NCBI RefSeq assembly: GCF_943193085.1
Contig: NZ_CALPCU010000012.1
Coordinates: 7,197-71,196 of the forward strand
Reading direction: 5' to 3'
DNA length: 64,000 nt
From: Vermiculatibacterium agrestimuris
Lineage (GTDB): Bacteria; Bacillota; Clostridia; Oscillospirales; Oscillospiraceae
Within the stretch, counting starts at the first letter, position 1. Every line of letters starts with the position of its first letter. Both the position numbers and the translations under genes were made by a program. Under the pieces are notes generated by a model. That model searched no databases and was not told the DNA's origin. It saw only the letters and a program-made list of their open reading frames with translations. Positions 25,101 to 33,251 of this stretch are shown here, piece after piece.

Positions 25101-25591
25101 AGGGCGTCCATCTCCACAGCGTGGGCCTTGGCCCCCTCGTAGTCCCCGTTGCGGATACGCCGGGGCAGCTCCCCCGCCAGACAGGCGGACAGGCAAATAA
25201 GCCCCTCCGCCCTTGTGCGGAGAAGCTCCAGATCGATGCGGGGCTTGATGTAGAACCCCTCGGTGTAGCTCTGGCTCACCATGTGGGAGAGATTCCGGTA
25301 GCCCTCCTCGTTCTTGCACAGCAAAATGAGATGCCGCGCCTGGCTGTCCAGCTCATGGACACGGTCAAACCGGGTGCGGGGGGCCACATAGACCTCACAG
25401 CCGATGACCGGGTGGATCCCCTCCGCCTTGCAGGCCCGGTAGAAATCAATGACGCCGTACATATTCCCGTGGTCGGTGATCGCCACGGCGGTCTGGCCCA
25501 GCTCCTTCACCCGCTTTACCAGCGCCGGGATGCGGCAGCAGCCGTCCAGCAGGGAATATTCCGTGTGGTTGTGTAAGTGGACAAAGGACAT
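22121..25591 (-). CDS. dnaE: DNA polymerase III subunit alpha (DnaE type)
   Basis: The 1156-residue replicative polymerase subunit has the N-terminal PHP domain (FVHLHNHTEYSLLDG) and the catalytic core with the aspartate triad region MPDIDVDFCPRRREE near residue 400. Helix-hairpin-helix motifs and a C-terminal OB fold (VTLAGVVASAKTKTTKNNTL) follow. It extends new DNA strands in the holoenzyme together with the dnaX product. Length is normal. AGGAGGGG precedes the ATG. A long open frame on the opposite strand is a GC-composition shadow. Confidence 0.98.
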   Translation of the reverse strand: MSFVHLHNHTEYSLLDGCCRIPALVKRVKELGQTAVAITDHGNMYGVIDFYRACKAEGIHPVIGCEVYVAPRTRFDRVHELDSQARHLILLCKNEEGYRNLSHMVSQSYTEGFYIKPRIDLELLRTRAEGLICLSACLAGELPRRIRNGDYEGAKAHAVEMDALFGRGNYYLELQDHGLEADPAVVAGLVRIHEETGIPLVCTNDAHYIEKKDARTQDILMCIQTGKTEDDPNRMRFEREEMYVKSTEEMEALFGKYPGAMENTQKIADMCQVEFEFGKYHLPEFHLPEGESDPDAYFEKLCREGFARRYPDRPAEYEKQLEYEMGVIRQMGFVDYFLIVSDFIGYAKRNGIPVGPGRGSAAGSIVAYAMAITEIDPMKYGLFFERFLNPERVTMPDIDVDFCPRRREEVIDYVRRKYGSDHVAQIVTFGTMAARGAIRDVGRVLNMPYDQVDQVAKQVPMALHITLEEALKLSKPLRDMYEEDEQIRLLIDTAQAIEGMPRHASTHAAGVVITRLPVEDYVPLAKNDESVVTQFTMVTLEELGLLKMDFLGLRNLTVLDDTVKQVQKTRPDFTLDSIPDNDPEVLKMLSEGRTSGVFQMESAGMTGVCVGLKPKDIEDICAIIALYRPGPMDSIPRFVSSKHDPKLVRYKHPMLEPILQSTYGCIVYQEQVIEIFRKLAGYSLGQADMVRRAMSKKKAKDVAREREAFLHGDPGRNIAGCIHNGIPEDVAQSIYDEIYDFANYAFNKAHSLAYAVVAYQTAWFKCHYTKEYMASLLTSVLDSSEKVAEYIAECKNCGIDLLPPDVNQSETDFTAVEAGIRFGLAAVKGVGRGFTQQVIAERRERGQFSSFADFCARMFGQDCNKRVVENLIRCGAFDSMGCRRSQLLAVSEKTLDVIAKSRKNTIEGQYDLFGGEDGTAAPPEIPLPDLPEFSRQELMRMEKETTGLYLTGHPMDDYREEVKKYRAAPIGAILADFDREEGPQSYADGQRVTLAGVVASAKTKTTKNNTLMAYVGLEDDTGAMEMLVFSRTLGECGSYLKAGEALLAEGRLSVRDEKAPQLMCDRIKPLGAPQEGAEAPAAPGSVQGSKLYVRTPAADDPRMRKARLVLNMFPGEGQVIFYCEDTKKRLGAMAQLHSSMVREMEELFGKENVVVK

Positions 25592-25624
25592 GGGTCACCC
25601 CTCCTTCTCTTTCTCTTTCGCGCC

Positions 25625-26518
25625 CTACTCCCCCGCCAATTCCGAGAGCTTTTTCAGCCGGTAGTTCAGCGAGGATTTGGTGATAGGCGGTTGACATAAT
25701 TCCCCTAACTCAGTGAGGGTCAGATCCGGGTGCTCCAGGCGCAGCTTGGCCGCCTCGGAGAGCTTGGGAGGCAGCTCGTCTAAGTCCATCCGCGCCATGA
25801 GGCGGTGGATGACCTCGATCTGGGTCTGGGCGGCGTCTACCGCCTTGTCCAGATTGGCGGCGTCGCAGTTCACCCGCCGGTTCACACCCCCACGCAAGTC
25901 CTTCTCCGCCTTGGCGTTCATCAGCTCCATGGCATGGAGGGGCGCGCCGATGGCGGCCAGGAAGTCCGCGATGTCCTCGCTGCGCTTGAAGTAGGCCATG
26001 TGGTTGCCCCCCCGCCGGACGGACTTGGGCTCAAAGCCCGCCTCCCGCAGCAGGGTCATCAGTTCCCGGTTCACCGACAGGTGGGAGGTGGCCAGCTCCA
26101 GGTGATAGCCCTTGCTTGGGTCGGTGACCGAGCCCCCCGCCAGGAAGGCCCCCCGAAAGAAGGCGGTGCGGCAGTGGGGCTCCTCCAGTACGGCGAAGTT
26201 GATATGGTGGGCCACCGAGGAGCCGGGATCGTACCCAAACACGGCAGAGAGCGTGGAGAGCTTGTCCGCCGCCGTCAGGGAAAACACCCGCTTGCCCATC
26301 CCCTCCTCCGGAAGCCGGTCAAAGCTCACCCGGAAAGCCTTCTTAAACAGCTGGGGCAGCCGGGCGGCAAACTGCTCCGACTCCGTGACGATCCTGGCCT
26401 GCCCCTCGTCGAAGCGGTTGGCGTAAAGGAGGATGCCGTAGCACTCCGCCTGGGCGCAGCACTTCCGGGCCAGCGGCACCCGGCACAGCTCGGCTTTGGC
26501 GTCGCCGGAAAAGGACAT
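25625..26518 (-). CDS. whiA: DNA-binding protein WhiA
   Basis: The 297-residue protein has the LAGLIDADG-like N-terminal domain (SFSGDAKAELCRVPLARKCC, FFRGAFLAGGSVTDPSKGYH) and a C-terminal helix-turn-helix (LTELGELCQPPITKSSLNYR). It links cell division and sporulation control in Gram-positive bacteria. ATG 26518 follows GGAGGG; a longer frame extending to 26770 reads out of frame through yvcK. It stands in the conserved rapZ-yvcK-whiA order. Confidence 0.96.
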   Translation of the reverse strand: MSFSGDAKAELCRVPLARKCCAQAECYGILLYANRFDEGQARIVTESEQFAARLPQLFKKAFRVSFDRLPEEGMGKRVFSLTAADKLSTLSAVFGYDPGSSVAHHINFAVLEEPHCRTAFFRGAFLAGGSVTDPSKGYHLELATSHLSVNRELMTLLREAGFEPKSVRRGGNHMAYFKRSEDIADFLAAIGAPLHAMELMNAKAEKDLRGGVNRRVNCDAANLDKAVDAAQTQIEVIHRLMARMDLDELPPKLSEAAKLRLEHPDLTLTELGELCQPPITKSSLNYRLKKLSELAGE

Positions 26519-26541
26519 ATTCCCCACCCTCCTTCTCTTGT

Positions 26542-27555
26542 CTAAAAGATTTTGGTCTCCGCCCGCTCCCCGTATAGCTCCATCACCACCTGGCTCAGCC
26601 GGTCGGGGGAATGGCGGGCGTAGCGGGTGCCGGTGGAGAGCATGGGCCGCTCCACCACCTCCACCCCGAGGGCCTCGGTCTTCTCCTTGTCCACCCGGAT
26701 CGGCTCCGCCCCCTCCTCCTGATATCGCTCCAGCAGCTCTTGGGAGACGGGAGAGCAGTTGGCCAGGCACAGGTCTACCAGTCCGGGTTTGGCGTGGCTG
26801 AGCAGCGCGTCGATGTGGTCGGAGAGGGTCATTCCCTCCGTCTCCCCGTCCTGGGTCATAATATTGCCGATATAGACCCGCAGGGCGTCGCTGTCACAGA
26901 TCGCCTGGGCCACCCCGTCCACCAGCAGGTTGGGAATGACGCTGGTGTACAGGCTCCCCGGCCCAAGGAGGATCAGGTCGGCCTCCCGAATGGCCGCAAG
27001 GGCGGCGGACACGGGCGCGGGCCGCTCGGGCAGGAGGCGCACGCTGCGGATACGGCAGTCCTGGGCCTTTTTGAAGTCGGCGATCTTGGACTCTCCCAGG
27101 ATGGCGGTGCCGTTTTCAAAGGTGGCCTCCAGCTTTACATCGGCGCTGGTGACCGGCAAGATGCGGCCCGAGATGGCCAGGACGTGGCTCATCTCGCTCA
27201 CCGCCTCCTCAAAGGAGCCGGTGATACCGTTCAGGGCGGCCAGGATCAGATTTCCGAAGGATTGACCGGTAAGCCGGCCCGACCCCTCAGGAAAACGGTA
27301 GGCCAAAAGCTGGCCCATCACCGGCTCGGTGTTGGCCAGCGCCTGCATGCAGTTGCGGATATCCCCCGGCGGGGGCATCCCCAAGTCATTTCTCAGCACA
27401 CCGGAGCCACCGCCGTCGTCGGCCACGGTGACGATGGCGGTGAGGTTGCGGGTGTAGGTCTTCAACCCCCGCAGAAGAGTGGACAGGCCGTGTCCGCCTC
27501 CGATGGCCACGATGCGGGGCCCCCTGTCCCAACGGCGCTCAAATCTCTGCTCCAT
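26542..27555 (-). CDS. yvcK: YvcK/CofD-like gluconeogenesis factor
   Basis: The 337-residue protein has the dinucleotide-binding start PRIVAIGGGHGLSTLLRGLK, then TVADDGGGSGVLR and the PGDIRNC motif of the YvcK/CofD fold. YvcK binds UDP-GlcNAc-type sugars and supports cell-wall growth on gluconeogenic carbon. The ATG at 27555 overlaps the rapZ stop; a GTG three bases earlier is possible. Confidence 0.95.
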   Translation of the reverse strand: MEQRFERRWDRGPRIVAIGGGHGLSTLLRGLKTYTRNLTAIVTVADDGGGSGVLRNDLGMPPPGDIRNCMQALANTEPVMGQLLAYRFPEGSGRLTGQSFGNLILAALNGITGSFEEAVSEMSHVLAISGRILPVTSADVKLEATFENGTAILGESKIADFKKAQDCRIRSVRLLPERPAPVSAALAAIREADLILLGPGSLYTSVIPNLLVDGVAQAICDSDALRVYIGNIMTQDGETEGMTLSDHIDALLSHAKPGLVDLCLANCSPVSQELLERYQEEGAEPIRVDKEKTEALGVEVVERPMLSTGTRYARHSPDRLSQVVMELYGERAETKIF

Positions 27556-28418
27556 CACCGCGCCCTCGTCATGTCCCGGTGATTCTCCGAGGCGTCGTAT
27601 CCCTTCCGGCGGATGAAGTCCGCCAGCGCCTTGGTGATGGCCACCGACCTGTGCTGTCCGCCGGTACAGCCGACGCCGATGACCAGCGCGCTCTTTCCCT
27701 CCTCCACGAACTGGGGGAGCAGGAACGCGATAAGGTTTTCCAGGTGGATCATAAAATCCCGGGTCTGCTGATAGCCAAAGACAAAGTCATAGACCGGGGC
27801 GTCCAGTCCGGTCTGATGCCGCAGCTCAGCCACATAGAAGGGGTTGGGCAGGAACCGCACATCGAAGACCAGATCGGCCTCAATGGGAATACCGTACTTA
27901 AAGCCAAAGGAGATGACGCTGACATTCATGGCCCGCTGGGGCCCCCCGGAGGCAAACAGCCGCAGGATCTCCCCCCGGAGCTTTGCGGTGGAGAGGGCTG
28001 TCGTGTCGATCACATATTCCGCCCTGGCACGCACCGGCTCCAGGATCGTCCGCTCCCGGTGCACCGCCTCGTCAAGAGAGCGGCCGTTCTTGGCCAGGGG
28101 ATGGAGCCGTCTGGTCTCCTTATACCGCTTGATGACCACCTCCGGCCCCGCCTCCACATAGAGGATCTTGTAGTCACAGCCGATGGCGGTCAGCTCCTCC
28201 AGGGCGGCAAAAAGCCCGTCAAAGGTCTGGCCGCCCCGGATGTCGCTGACGATGGCCACCCGGCCGTACTCCGCCTGGTTCGCCATGCACAGCTCGGCAA
28301 ATTTGGGGATCAGCGGCGCGGGCATATTGTCCACCACAAAATAGCCGATGTCCTCCATGATGGAGGCCACCTGGCTCTTTCCCGCCCCGGACAGGCCGGA
28401 GATCACGATAAATTCCAT
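27555..28418 (-). CDS. rapZ: RNase adapter / nucleotide-binding protein RapZ
   Basis: The 287-residue protein has Walker A GLSGAGKS (8-15) and the C-terminal GCTGGQHRSVAI motif of the RapZ/YvcJ family. It binds nucleotides and, in other bacteria, small RNAs that control glucosamine-6-phosphate synthesis. It overlaps yvcK, forming the conserved cluster. The gap to murB is four bases. Confidence 0.95.
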   Translation of the reverse strand: MEFIVISGLSGAGKSQVASIMEDIGYFVVDNMPAPLIPKFAELCMANQAEYGRVAIVSDIRGGQTFDGLFAALEELTAIGCDYKILYVEAGPEVVIKRYKETRRLHPLAKNGRSLDEAVHRERTILEPVRARAEYVIDTTALSTAKLRGEILRLFASGGPQRAMNVSVISFGFKYGIPIEADLVFDVRFLPNPFYVAELRHQTGLDAPVYDFVFGYQQTRDFMIHLENLIAFLLPQFVEEGKSALVIGVGCTGGQHRSVAITKALADFIRRKGYDASENHRDMTRAR

Positions 28419-28422
28419 ACCT

Positions 28423-29370
28423 TCACACTCCCAAAGTCTTGACTTCCGGCTCCAATTCCACGCCGGTCTCGGCCAGTACCCGGCGCGTCACTTCTTCCAT
28501 GAGCTTCAAAATATCCCGGCAGGTGGCCCCGCCCCGGTTGATGATAAACCCGGCGTGCTTTTCCGACACCTGGGCGCCCCCCACCGTCAGGCCCTTCAGC
28601 CCGCACTGGTCGATGAGGGCGGCGGCGTAGACGGGCTTTCCGTCCACCGGAGGCGGGCGCTTGAAGGTACTCCCCGCCGAGGGGTGCTCCAACGGCTGCT
28701 TGGCCCTGCGCTGCTCGGCAAGCTCCGCCATCCTCTCCCGGATCCTCGCCGGAGCCTCCTGCGCCAGGGGAAGCAGGGAAACGTTCAGCACCATCCACTC
28801 CGGAAGCCGGGAAAAAATACTGTGGCGGTAGGCAAACTCACAGGCCCCGGCGTCCATCCTCAGAACGTCGCCGGTCTCCACCAGGTAGCTGACCTTCTCC
28901 AGCACCTGGCACAGCTCTCCGCCATAAGCCCCGGCGTTCATCACCACCGCACCCCCCACCGTACCGGGGATGCCGGCGGCCCACTCCAGACCGGTGAGGC
29001 CCTGCTCTGCGGCGAAGTTCGCCAGACGGGAGAGAAACACCCCTCCCCCCACCACCAGCTTGCGTCCGCTGTAGGTGAAATCCACCCACTCCAAACGCTC
29101 CAGCCCTGTGGTCTTGATGACGTAACCGTCATAGCCCTGGTCGGAAACCAGCAGATTTGTGCCATTGCCCAGAAAGAAGGGCCGGATCCCCTGCCGGTAG
29201 GCAATATGGACGGCGTCCATGGCCTCCTCCCGGGTCTTGGGCAGGGCCATCAGGGCGGCGGGGCCGCCCACCCGGAAGGAGGTGTGCCTGCTCATGGGCT
29301 CGTTTTTACGCAGCTCCAGCAAGGGACATTCCTCCCGCAGCCGTTTTTCCAATCCTTCCAACAAAGTCAT
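28423..29370 (-). CDS. murB: UDP-N-acetylenolpyruvoylglucosamine reductase
   Basis: The 315-residue FAD enzyme reduces UDP-GlcNAc-enolpyruvate to UDP-MurNAc in peptidoglycan synthesis. It shows NEPMSRHTSFRVGG, the FAD-binding PFFLGNGTNLL, the AGIPGTVGGAVVMNAGAYGG signature and the catalytic-Ser region SAGSTFKRP. Start follows GGAGGG. It is the first gene of the murB-rapZ-yvcK-whiA run. Confidence 0.97.
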   Translation of the reverse strand: MTLLEGLEKRLREECPLLELRKNEPMSRHTSFRVGGPAALMALPKTREEAMDAVHIAYRQGIRPFFLGNGTNLLVSDQGYDGYVIKTTGLERLEWVDFTYSGRKLVVGGGVFLSRLANFAAEQGLTGLEWAAGIPGTVGGAVVMNAGAYGGELCQVLEKVSYLVETGDVLRMDAGACEFAYRHSIFSRLPEWMVLNVSLLPLAQEAPARIRERMAELAEQRRAKQPLEHPSAGSTFKRPPPVDGKPVYAAALIDQCGLKGLTVGGAQVSEKHAGFIINRGGATCRDILKLMEEVTRRVLAETGVELEPEVKTLGV

Positions 29371-29399
29371 GGCGATCCCTCCTTCCTGCCAGTGTATGC

Positions 29400-31094
29400 C
29401 TATTTCAGCGTTTTCTTGTATCCCGCCGCCTCCGTCAGCAGCTCTCCGGCGCTGTCCAGAGCGGTCTGGGTGATGTGGTCTCCCGAGGTGAGCCTTGCCA
29501 GCTCCTCCCTGCGGCGCTGGTCGGTGAGCTCCTCCACCCGGGTGTAGGTGCGCCCGCCCAGCTCCCCCTTCTCCACCGAGAAGTGGACGTCGGCCATGGC
29601 GGCGATCTGAGGCAGGTGGGTCACGCAGAGCACCTGCTTGCGGCGGGCCACCTGAAAGAGCTTTTGGGCCACCTTCTGGGCCGCCCGGCCGGAGACGCCG
29701 GTGTCCACCTCGTCAAAGACCAGGGTGCCCACGTCGTCGTTCTCCGCCAGCACATTTTTCAGACATAGCATGATCCGGGCCAGCTCGCCCCCCGAGGCGA
29801 TCTTCTGGATGGGCCGCAGCTCCTCCCCCACGTTGGCGGACATGAGGAAGCGGACGGCGTCCATGCCGTCGGCGCCCAGTCCCTTTTCATTCTCCAAGGG
29901 GAGGATCTCCACCCGAAAGCGCACCTTGGGCATATCCAGCTGGGCCAGCTCCTCCTGGATACGCTCCTCCAGGGCCTTCCCCGCCTTTTTCCGCGCCTGA
30001 GACAGGAGCTGGCCCTTCTTCTGGGCCTCCGCCAGCGCCCTGGCCCGATCCTGCTCCAAACGGAGGAGCGCGTCGTCGGCAAACTGGATCTCGTCCAGCT
30101 CCGCCTGACAGCGCTCCAGATAGCCCAGCATCTCCTCCACGCTGCCGCCGTACTTTTTTTTCAGCCGGTAGAGAAGATCCAGACGGCCCTCCAGCTGATC
30201 CAGCTCCCCCGGCTCAAAGTCGAAGCTGCCAGACAGATCCCGGGCGGTGTCCGCCACATCCTGGGCCTGACAGCGGCAGTCGGTGAGCCGCTCCCGGAGC
30301 TCGTCCAGCGCGGGGCTCACTCCCGCCACCGCCTCCAGACACCGCTCCGCCTCCATCAAAAGGGCCGCCGCTCCGGGGGCGTCCTCATCCCCGGAAAGGG
30401 CGAAATGGGCCCCCTGGGCGGCCTGGGCCAAATCAGCGGCGTTGCGGAGGATATCCCGGCGCTCATTGAGGGTCTCCTCCTCCCCCGTTACAAGGTTGGC
30501 CCGCTCCAATTCATTGATCTGGAATTGCAGGGTATCCACCCTTCTGGCCTTCTCCCCCTCGTCCATCTGAAGGGCGGCGATCTTTTTCTCCAGCGCCGCC
30601 AGCTCCCCATAGGCCTCCTGATAGACCGACAGCGTCCCCTCCAGCGCCCCGAACCGGTCCAGATAGCCCAGGTGGCAGCCCTCATCCAGCAGCTGCTGGC
30701 CATCGTGCTGCCCGTGGATGTTGAGCAGCTGGCGGCCCAGGGTCTTGAGCTGGGCCACCGTCACCGGCCGGCCGTTGACCCGGCACAGGTTCTTGCCGTC
30801 GGGCAGGATCTCCCGCTGGAGGAGCAGCTCCCCGTTCTCGTCGGGGCCCAGACCGTTCTCCACCAGCCAATACAGAGGCTTCACACCGGTGAACGTCCCG
30901 CTGACCAGGGCGGACTTGGCCCCGGTGCGGATCAGCTCCCGGCTGGTTCGCTCCCCGGTGACGGCGCTCATGGCGTCCACCACGATGGACTTGCCCGCGC
31001 CGGTCTCTCCGGTGAGGGCGTTAAAGCCGGCGCCGAAGACGATGTCCGCCGACTGGATGACGGCGATATTTTCGATGTGGAGAATAGAGAGCAT
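29400..31094 (-). CDS. recN: DNA repair ATPase RecN
   Basis: The 564-residue SMC-like protein has an N-terminal Walker A in NALTGETGAGKSIVVDA, long coiled coils at about 155-375 and the C-terminal signature and Walker B (ASGGELARIMLCLK, LVFDEVDTGVSG). It tethers DNA ends in double-strand break repair. ATG 31094 was chosen for the conserved MLSILHIENIAVI start. argR lies 19 bp upstream, the usual argR-recN pairing. Confidence 0.96.
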   Translation of the reverse strand: MLSILHIENIAVIQSADIVFGAGFNALTGETGAGKSIVVDAMSAVTGERTSRELIRTGAKSALVSGTFTGVKPLYWLVENGLGPDENGELLLQREILPDGKNLCRVNGRPVTVAQLKTLGRQLLNIHGQHDGQQLLDEGCHLGYLDRFGALEGTLSVYQEAYGELAALEKKIAALQMDEGEKARRVDTLQFQINELERANLVTGEEETLNERRDILRNAADLAQAAQGAHFALSGDEDAPGAAALLMEAERCLEAVAGVSPALDELRERLTDCRCQAQDVADTARDLSGSFDFEPGELDQLEGRLDLLYRLKKKYGGSVEEMLGYLERCQAELDEIQFADDALLRLEQDRARALAEAQKKGQLLSQARKKAGKALEERIQEELAQLDMPKVRFRVEILPLENEKGLGADGMDAVRFLMSANVGEELRPIQKIASGGELARIMLCLKNVLAENDDVGTLVFDEVDTGVSGRAAQKVAQKLFQVARRKQVLCVTHLPQIAAMADVHFSVEKGELGGRTYTRVEELTDQRRREELARLTSGDHITQTALDSAGELLTEAAGYKKTLK

Positions 31095-31113
31095 AGCTGT
31101 CACGCCCCTTTTC

Positions 31114-31563
31114 TCAAGAGAGCATCTGGCGCATCTCGACCCGGAACTCCTCGGCGTCCTCGCTGGTGCGCATGATGAGGATGACGGTGTCGTCCCCCGC
31201 CAGAGAGCCCACCAGATCGGGGATGTCCATTCCGTCCAGGGCCGCCGCAACGGCGTTGGCCATGCCGGGCATAGTCTTGAGCACCACGATGTTCTGGGCG
31301 GTGTCGATGGTGACGCCCTCCTGGAAGATGGTACGAAGCCGCCCGGCGAAATTCAGGGTGTTGCGGTGGCGGGAGGCGGCGTACTTGTAGACCCCTCCCG
31401 CAGTGAGCTCCTTGATCAGGTGAAGCTGCTTGATATCACGGGAAATGGTGGCCTGGGTGGTGGTGATGCCCCGCTCCTTCAGGCACTCCAGAAGCTGCTC
31501 CTGGGTCTCGATCTCCTGGGCGGCAATAATGTCAAGTATCTCCTGCTGACGCTTGCTTTTCAT
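31114..31563 (-). CDS. argR: Arginine repressor
   Basis: The 149-residue protein has an N-terminal winged helix (KRQQEILDIIAAQEIETQEQ, then TQATISRDIKQLHLIK) and a C-terminal hexamerisation/arginine-binding domain with GTLNFAGR-type and GDDTVILIM sequences. It controls arginine metabolism genes; no operator was sought within the window. Confidence 0.95.
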   Translation of the reverse strand: MKSKRQQEILDIIAAQEIETQEQLLECLKERGITTTQATISRDIKQLHLIKELTAGGVYKYAASRHRNTLNFAGRLRTIFQEGVTIDTAQNIVVLKTMPGMANAVAAALDGMDIPDLVGSLAGDDTVILIMRTSEDAEEFRVEMRQMLS

Positions 31564-31566
31564 GGG

Positions 31567-32430
31567 TCATGTCCTCCCCAATTTTTGATTTAAAACGGTA
31601 TAAAAGCTCCGGTTGGTCAGCCGGACAAGACGGGCCTTGGCCTCCGAGCGGCGCAGCTCCACCTGGTCGCTGCCGCCCAGACGGAAGGCCTTGCCCCCGT
31701 CCACCGACAGGTAGGCCGTCTTCCGGGAGAGCTTGCCCATCTTCACCGCCACCAGACGGTTCCGATCCAGCACATATGACCGGGCGTGGAGGGCGTGGGG
31801 ACAAATGGGGGTCACCAGGATATTCTCCGCCGCAGGCTCCACAATGGGCCCGCCGGCGGACATGGAGTAGGCGGTGGAGCCGGTGGGCGTGGAGACCACC
31901 ACGCCGTCCCCGGAAAAGCGGCCCACCAGCGTACCGTCGGAGCGCACGTCCAGATCGATGATCCGGGCCACGGCCCCCTTGGTGATCACGGCGTCATTGA
32001 GGGCGGTGTCCCGGAAAATGACCCGGCCCTCCCGGCGCACCGCCACATCCAGCATCATCCGCTCCTCCTCCTGGTATTTTCCCTCGGGGAGCCGGGAGAG
32101 GAGGTTCAGCTCAGAGACCTCCAGCTCCGCCATGAAGCCCACGCTGCCCAAGTTCACGCCCAGCGCGGGCATACCGTGGGCCTGGGCGTCCTTGGCGGCG
32201 TGGAGGATGGTGCCGTCTCCGCCAAAACAGACCAGCAGGTCGGCATTTTGGAACGCCGTCTCCATGGGGAGAAATTTCAAATGACCGGGGACCTCTACGC
32301 TTCCCCGCTCCAATTCAAAGGGGAGGGCCAGACAGGTCTCCGCCCCGGCCTGGTTCAGCACCCGCTGGGCGGTCTGCACCGCCTTCAGACCCTTGTCCCT
32401 GTATGGGTTGGGGCTTAATACCACTTTCAC
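31567..32430 (-). CDS. nadK: NAD kinase
   Basis: The 287-residue enzyme phosphorylates NAD to NADP. Motifs are LVCFGGDGTILHA, NLGSVGFMAELE and TPTGSTAYSMSAGGPI. Translation starts at GTG 32430, which overlaps the tlyA stop (GTGA) after GGGGAGG. Confidence 0.96.
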   Translation of the reverse strand: MKVVLSPNPYRDKGLKAVQTAQRVLNQAGAETCLALPFELERGSVEVPGHLKFLPMETAFQNADLLVCFGGDGTILHAAKDAQAHGMPALGVNLGSVGFMAELEVSELNLLSRLPEGKYQEEERMMLDVAVRREGRVIFRDTALNDAVITKGAVARIIDLDVRSDGTLVGRFSGDGVVVSTPTGSTAYSMSAGGPIVEPAAENILVTPICPHALHARSYVLDRNRLVAVKMGKLSRKTAYLSVDGGKAFRLGGSDQVELRRSEAKARLVRLTNRSFYTVLNQKLGRT

Positions 32431-33251
32431 CGCGCTTCCTCCCCTCGCGTATCGTGCTCTGACAATTGGGTGTGGGAGTCCTCCACCAGCCGGGCAAGAT
32501 CCCCCTGCCAGCCCTCTTCTTCTCCGGCAGAGAGCCAGCCCAGATACTCGATGTTTCCCTCCGGGCCCCGGATGGGTGAGAAGGTGATGCCCCTCACCCC
32601 GAACCCGGCGGCCCTGGCGTGATCCAGGAAATGCTCCAGCACTTCCCGGTGGACGCCCTTGTCCCGGACGACCCCCTTCTTGCCCACCTTGTCCCTGCCC
32701 GCCTCGAACTGGGGCTTGATAAGACAGACCCCCTGCCCCCCCGGAGCCATGAGAGGCCGCAGGGGAGGCAGAATGAGATTGAGGGAAATGAAGGACACGT
32801 CCACGCTGAAAAAGTCCAGCTCGTCGGGGATCTCTTCATGGGTGAGATACCGGGCGTTGGTGCGCTCCAGGCAGACCACCCGGGGATCGCCGCGCAGCTT
32901 CCAGGCAAACTGGCCGTAGCCCACATCCACCGCATAGACCTTCGCCGCGCCGTTTTGAAGCATACAGTCGGTAAAACCCCCGGTGGAGGCCCCGATGTCG
33001 GCGCAGGTCTTCCCGGTCAGCGTAATGGGCCAGGTCTCCATGGCCTTCTCCAGCTTGTAGCCTCCCCGGCTCACGTATTTGAGGCCGCCCCCCCGAATTT
33101 CGATGGGGGCCTCGGGATCGGTGGGAGCGCCGGCCTTATCCACCTTTTGCTCCTTCACATAAACCTGGCCCGCCATAATGAGAGCCTGGGCCTTCTGGCG
33201 GGACTCCACAAGGCCCCGCTCAACCAGAAGCACGTCCAGCCGCTGTTTCAC
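32427..33251 (-). CDS. tlyA: TlyA-family rRNA (cytidine-2'-O)-methyltransferase
   Basis: The 274-residue protein has an N-terminal S4 RNA-binding domain (RLDVLLVERGLVESRQKAQ) and an FtsJ-type methyltransferase domain with the SAM motif ADIGASTGGFTDCML. Family members methylate rRNA; the hemolysin name is historical. GTG start 33251 follows GGAGGTGG and overlaps dxs by 32 bp. Confidence 0.93.
   Translation of the reverse strand: MKQRLDVLLVERGLVESRQKAQALIMAGQVYVKEQKVDKAGAPTDPEAPIEIRGGGLKYVSRGGYKLEKAMETWPITLTGKTCADIGASTGGFTDCMLQNGAAKVYAVDVGYGQFAWKLRGDPRVVCLERTNARYLTHEEIPDELDFFSVDVSFISLNLILPPLRPLMAPGGQGVCLIKPQFEAGRDKVGKKGVVRDKGVHREVLEHFLDHARAAGFGVRGITFSPIRGPEGNIEYLGWLSAGEEEGWQGDLARLVEDSHTQLSEHDTRGEEAR

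Noticed and set aside
22181..25576. Very long open frame (1131 codons) opposite dnaE
   Set aside because: It is the antisense shadow of a high-GC gene; the His/Gly/Val/Leu-rich translation has no domain pattern and dnaE is certain.
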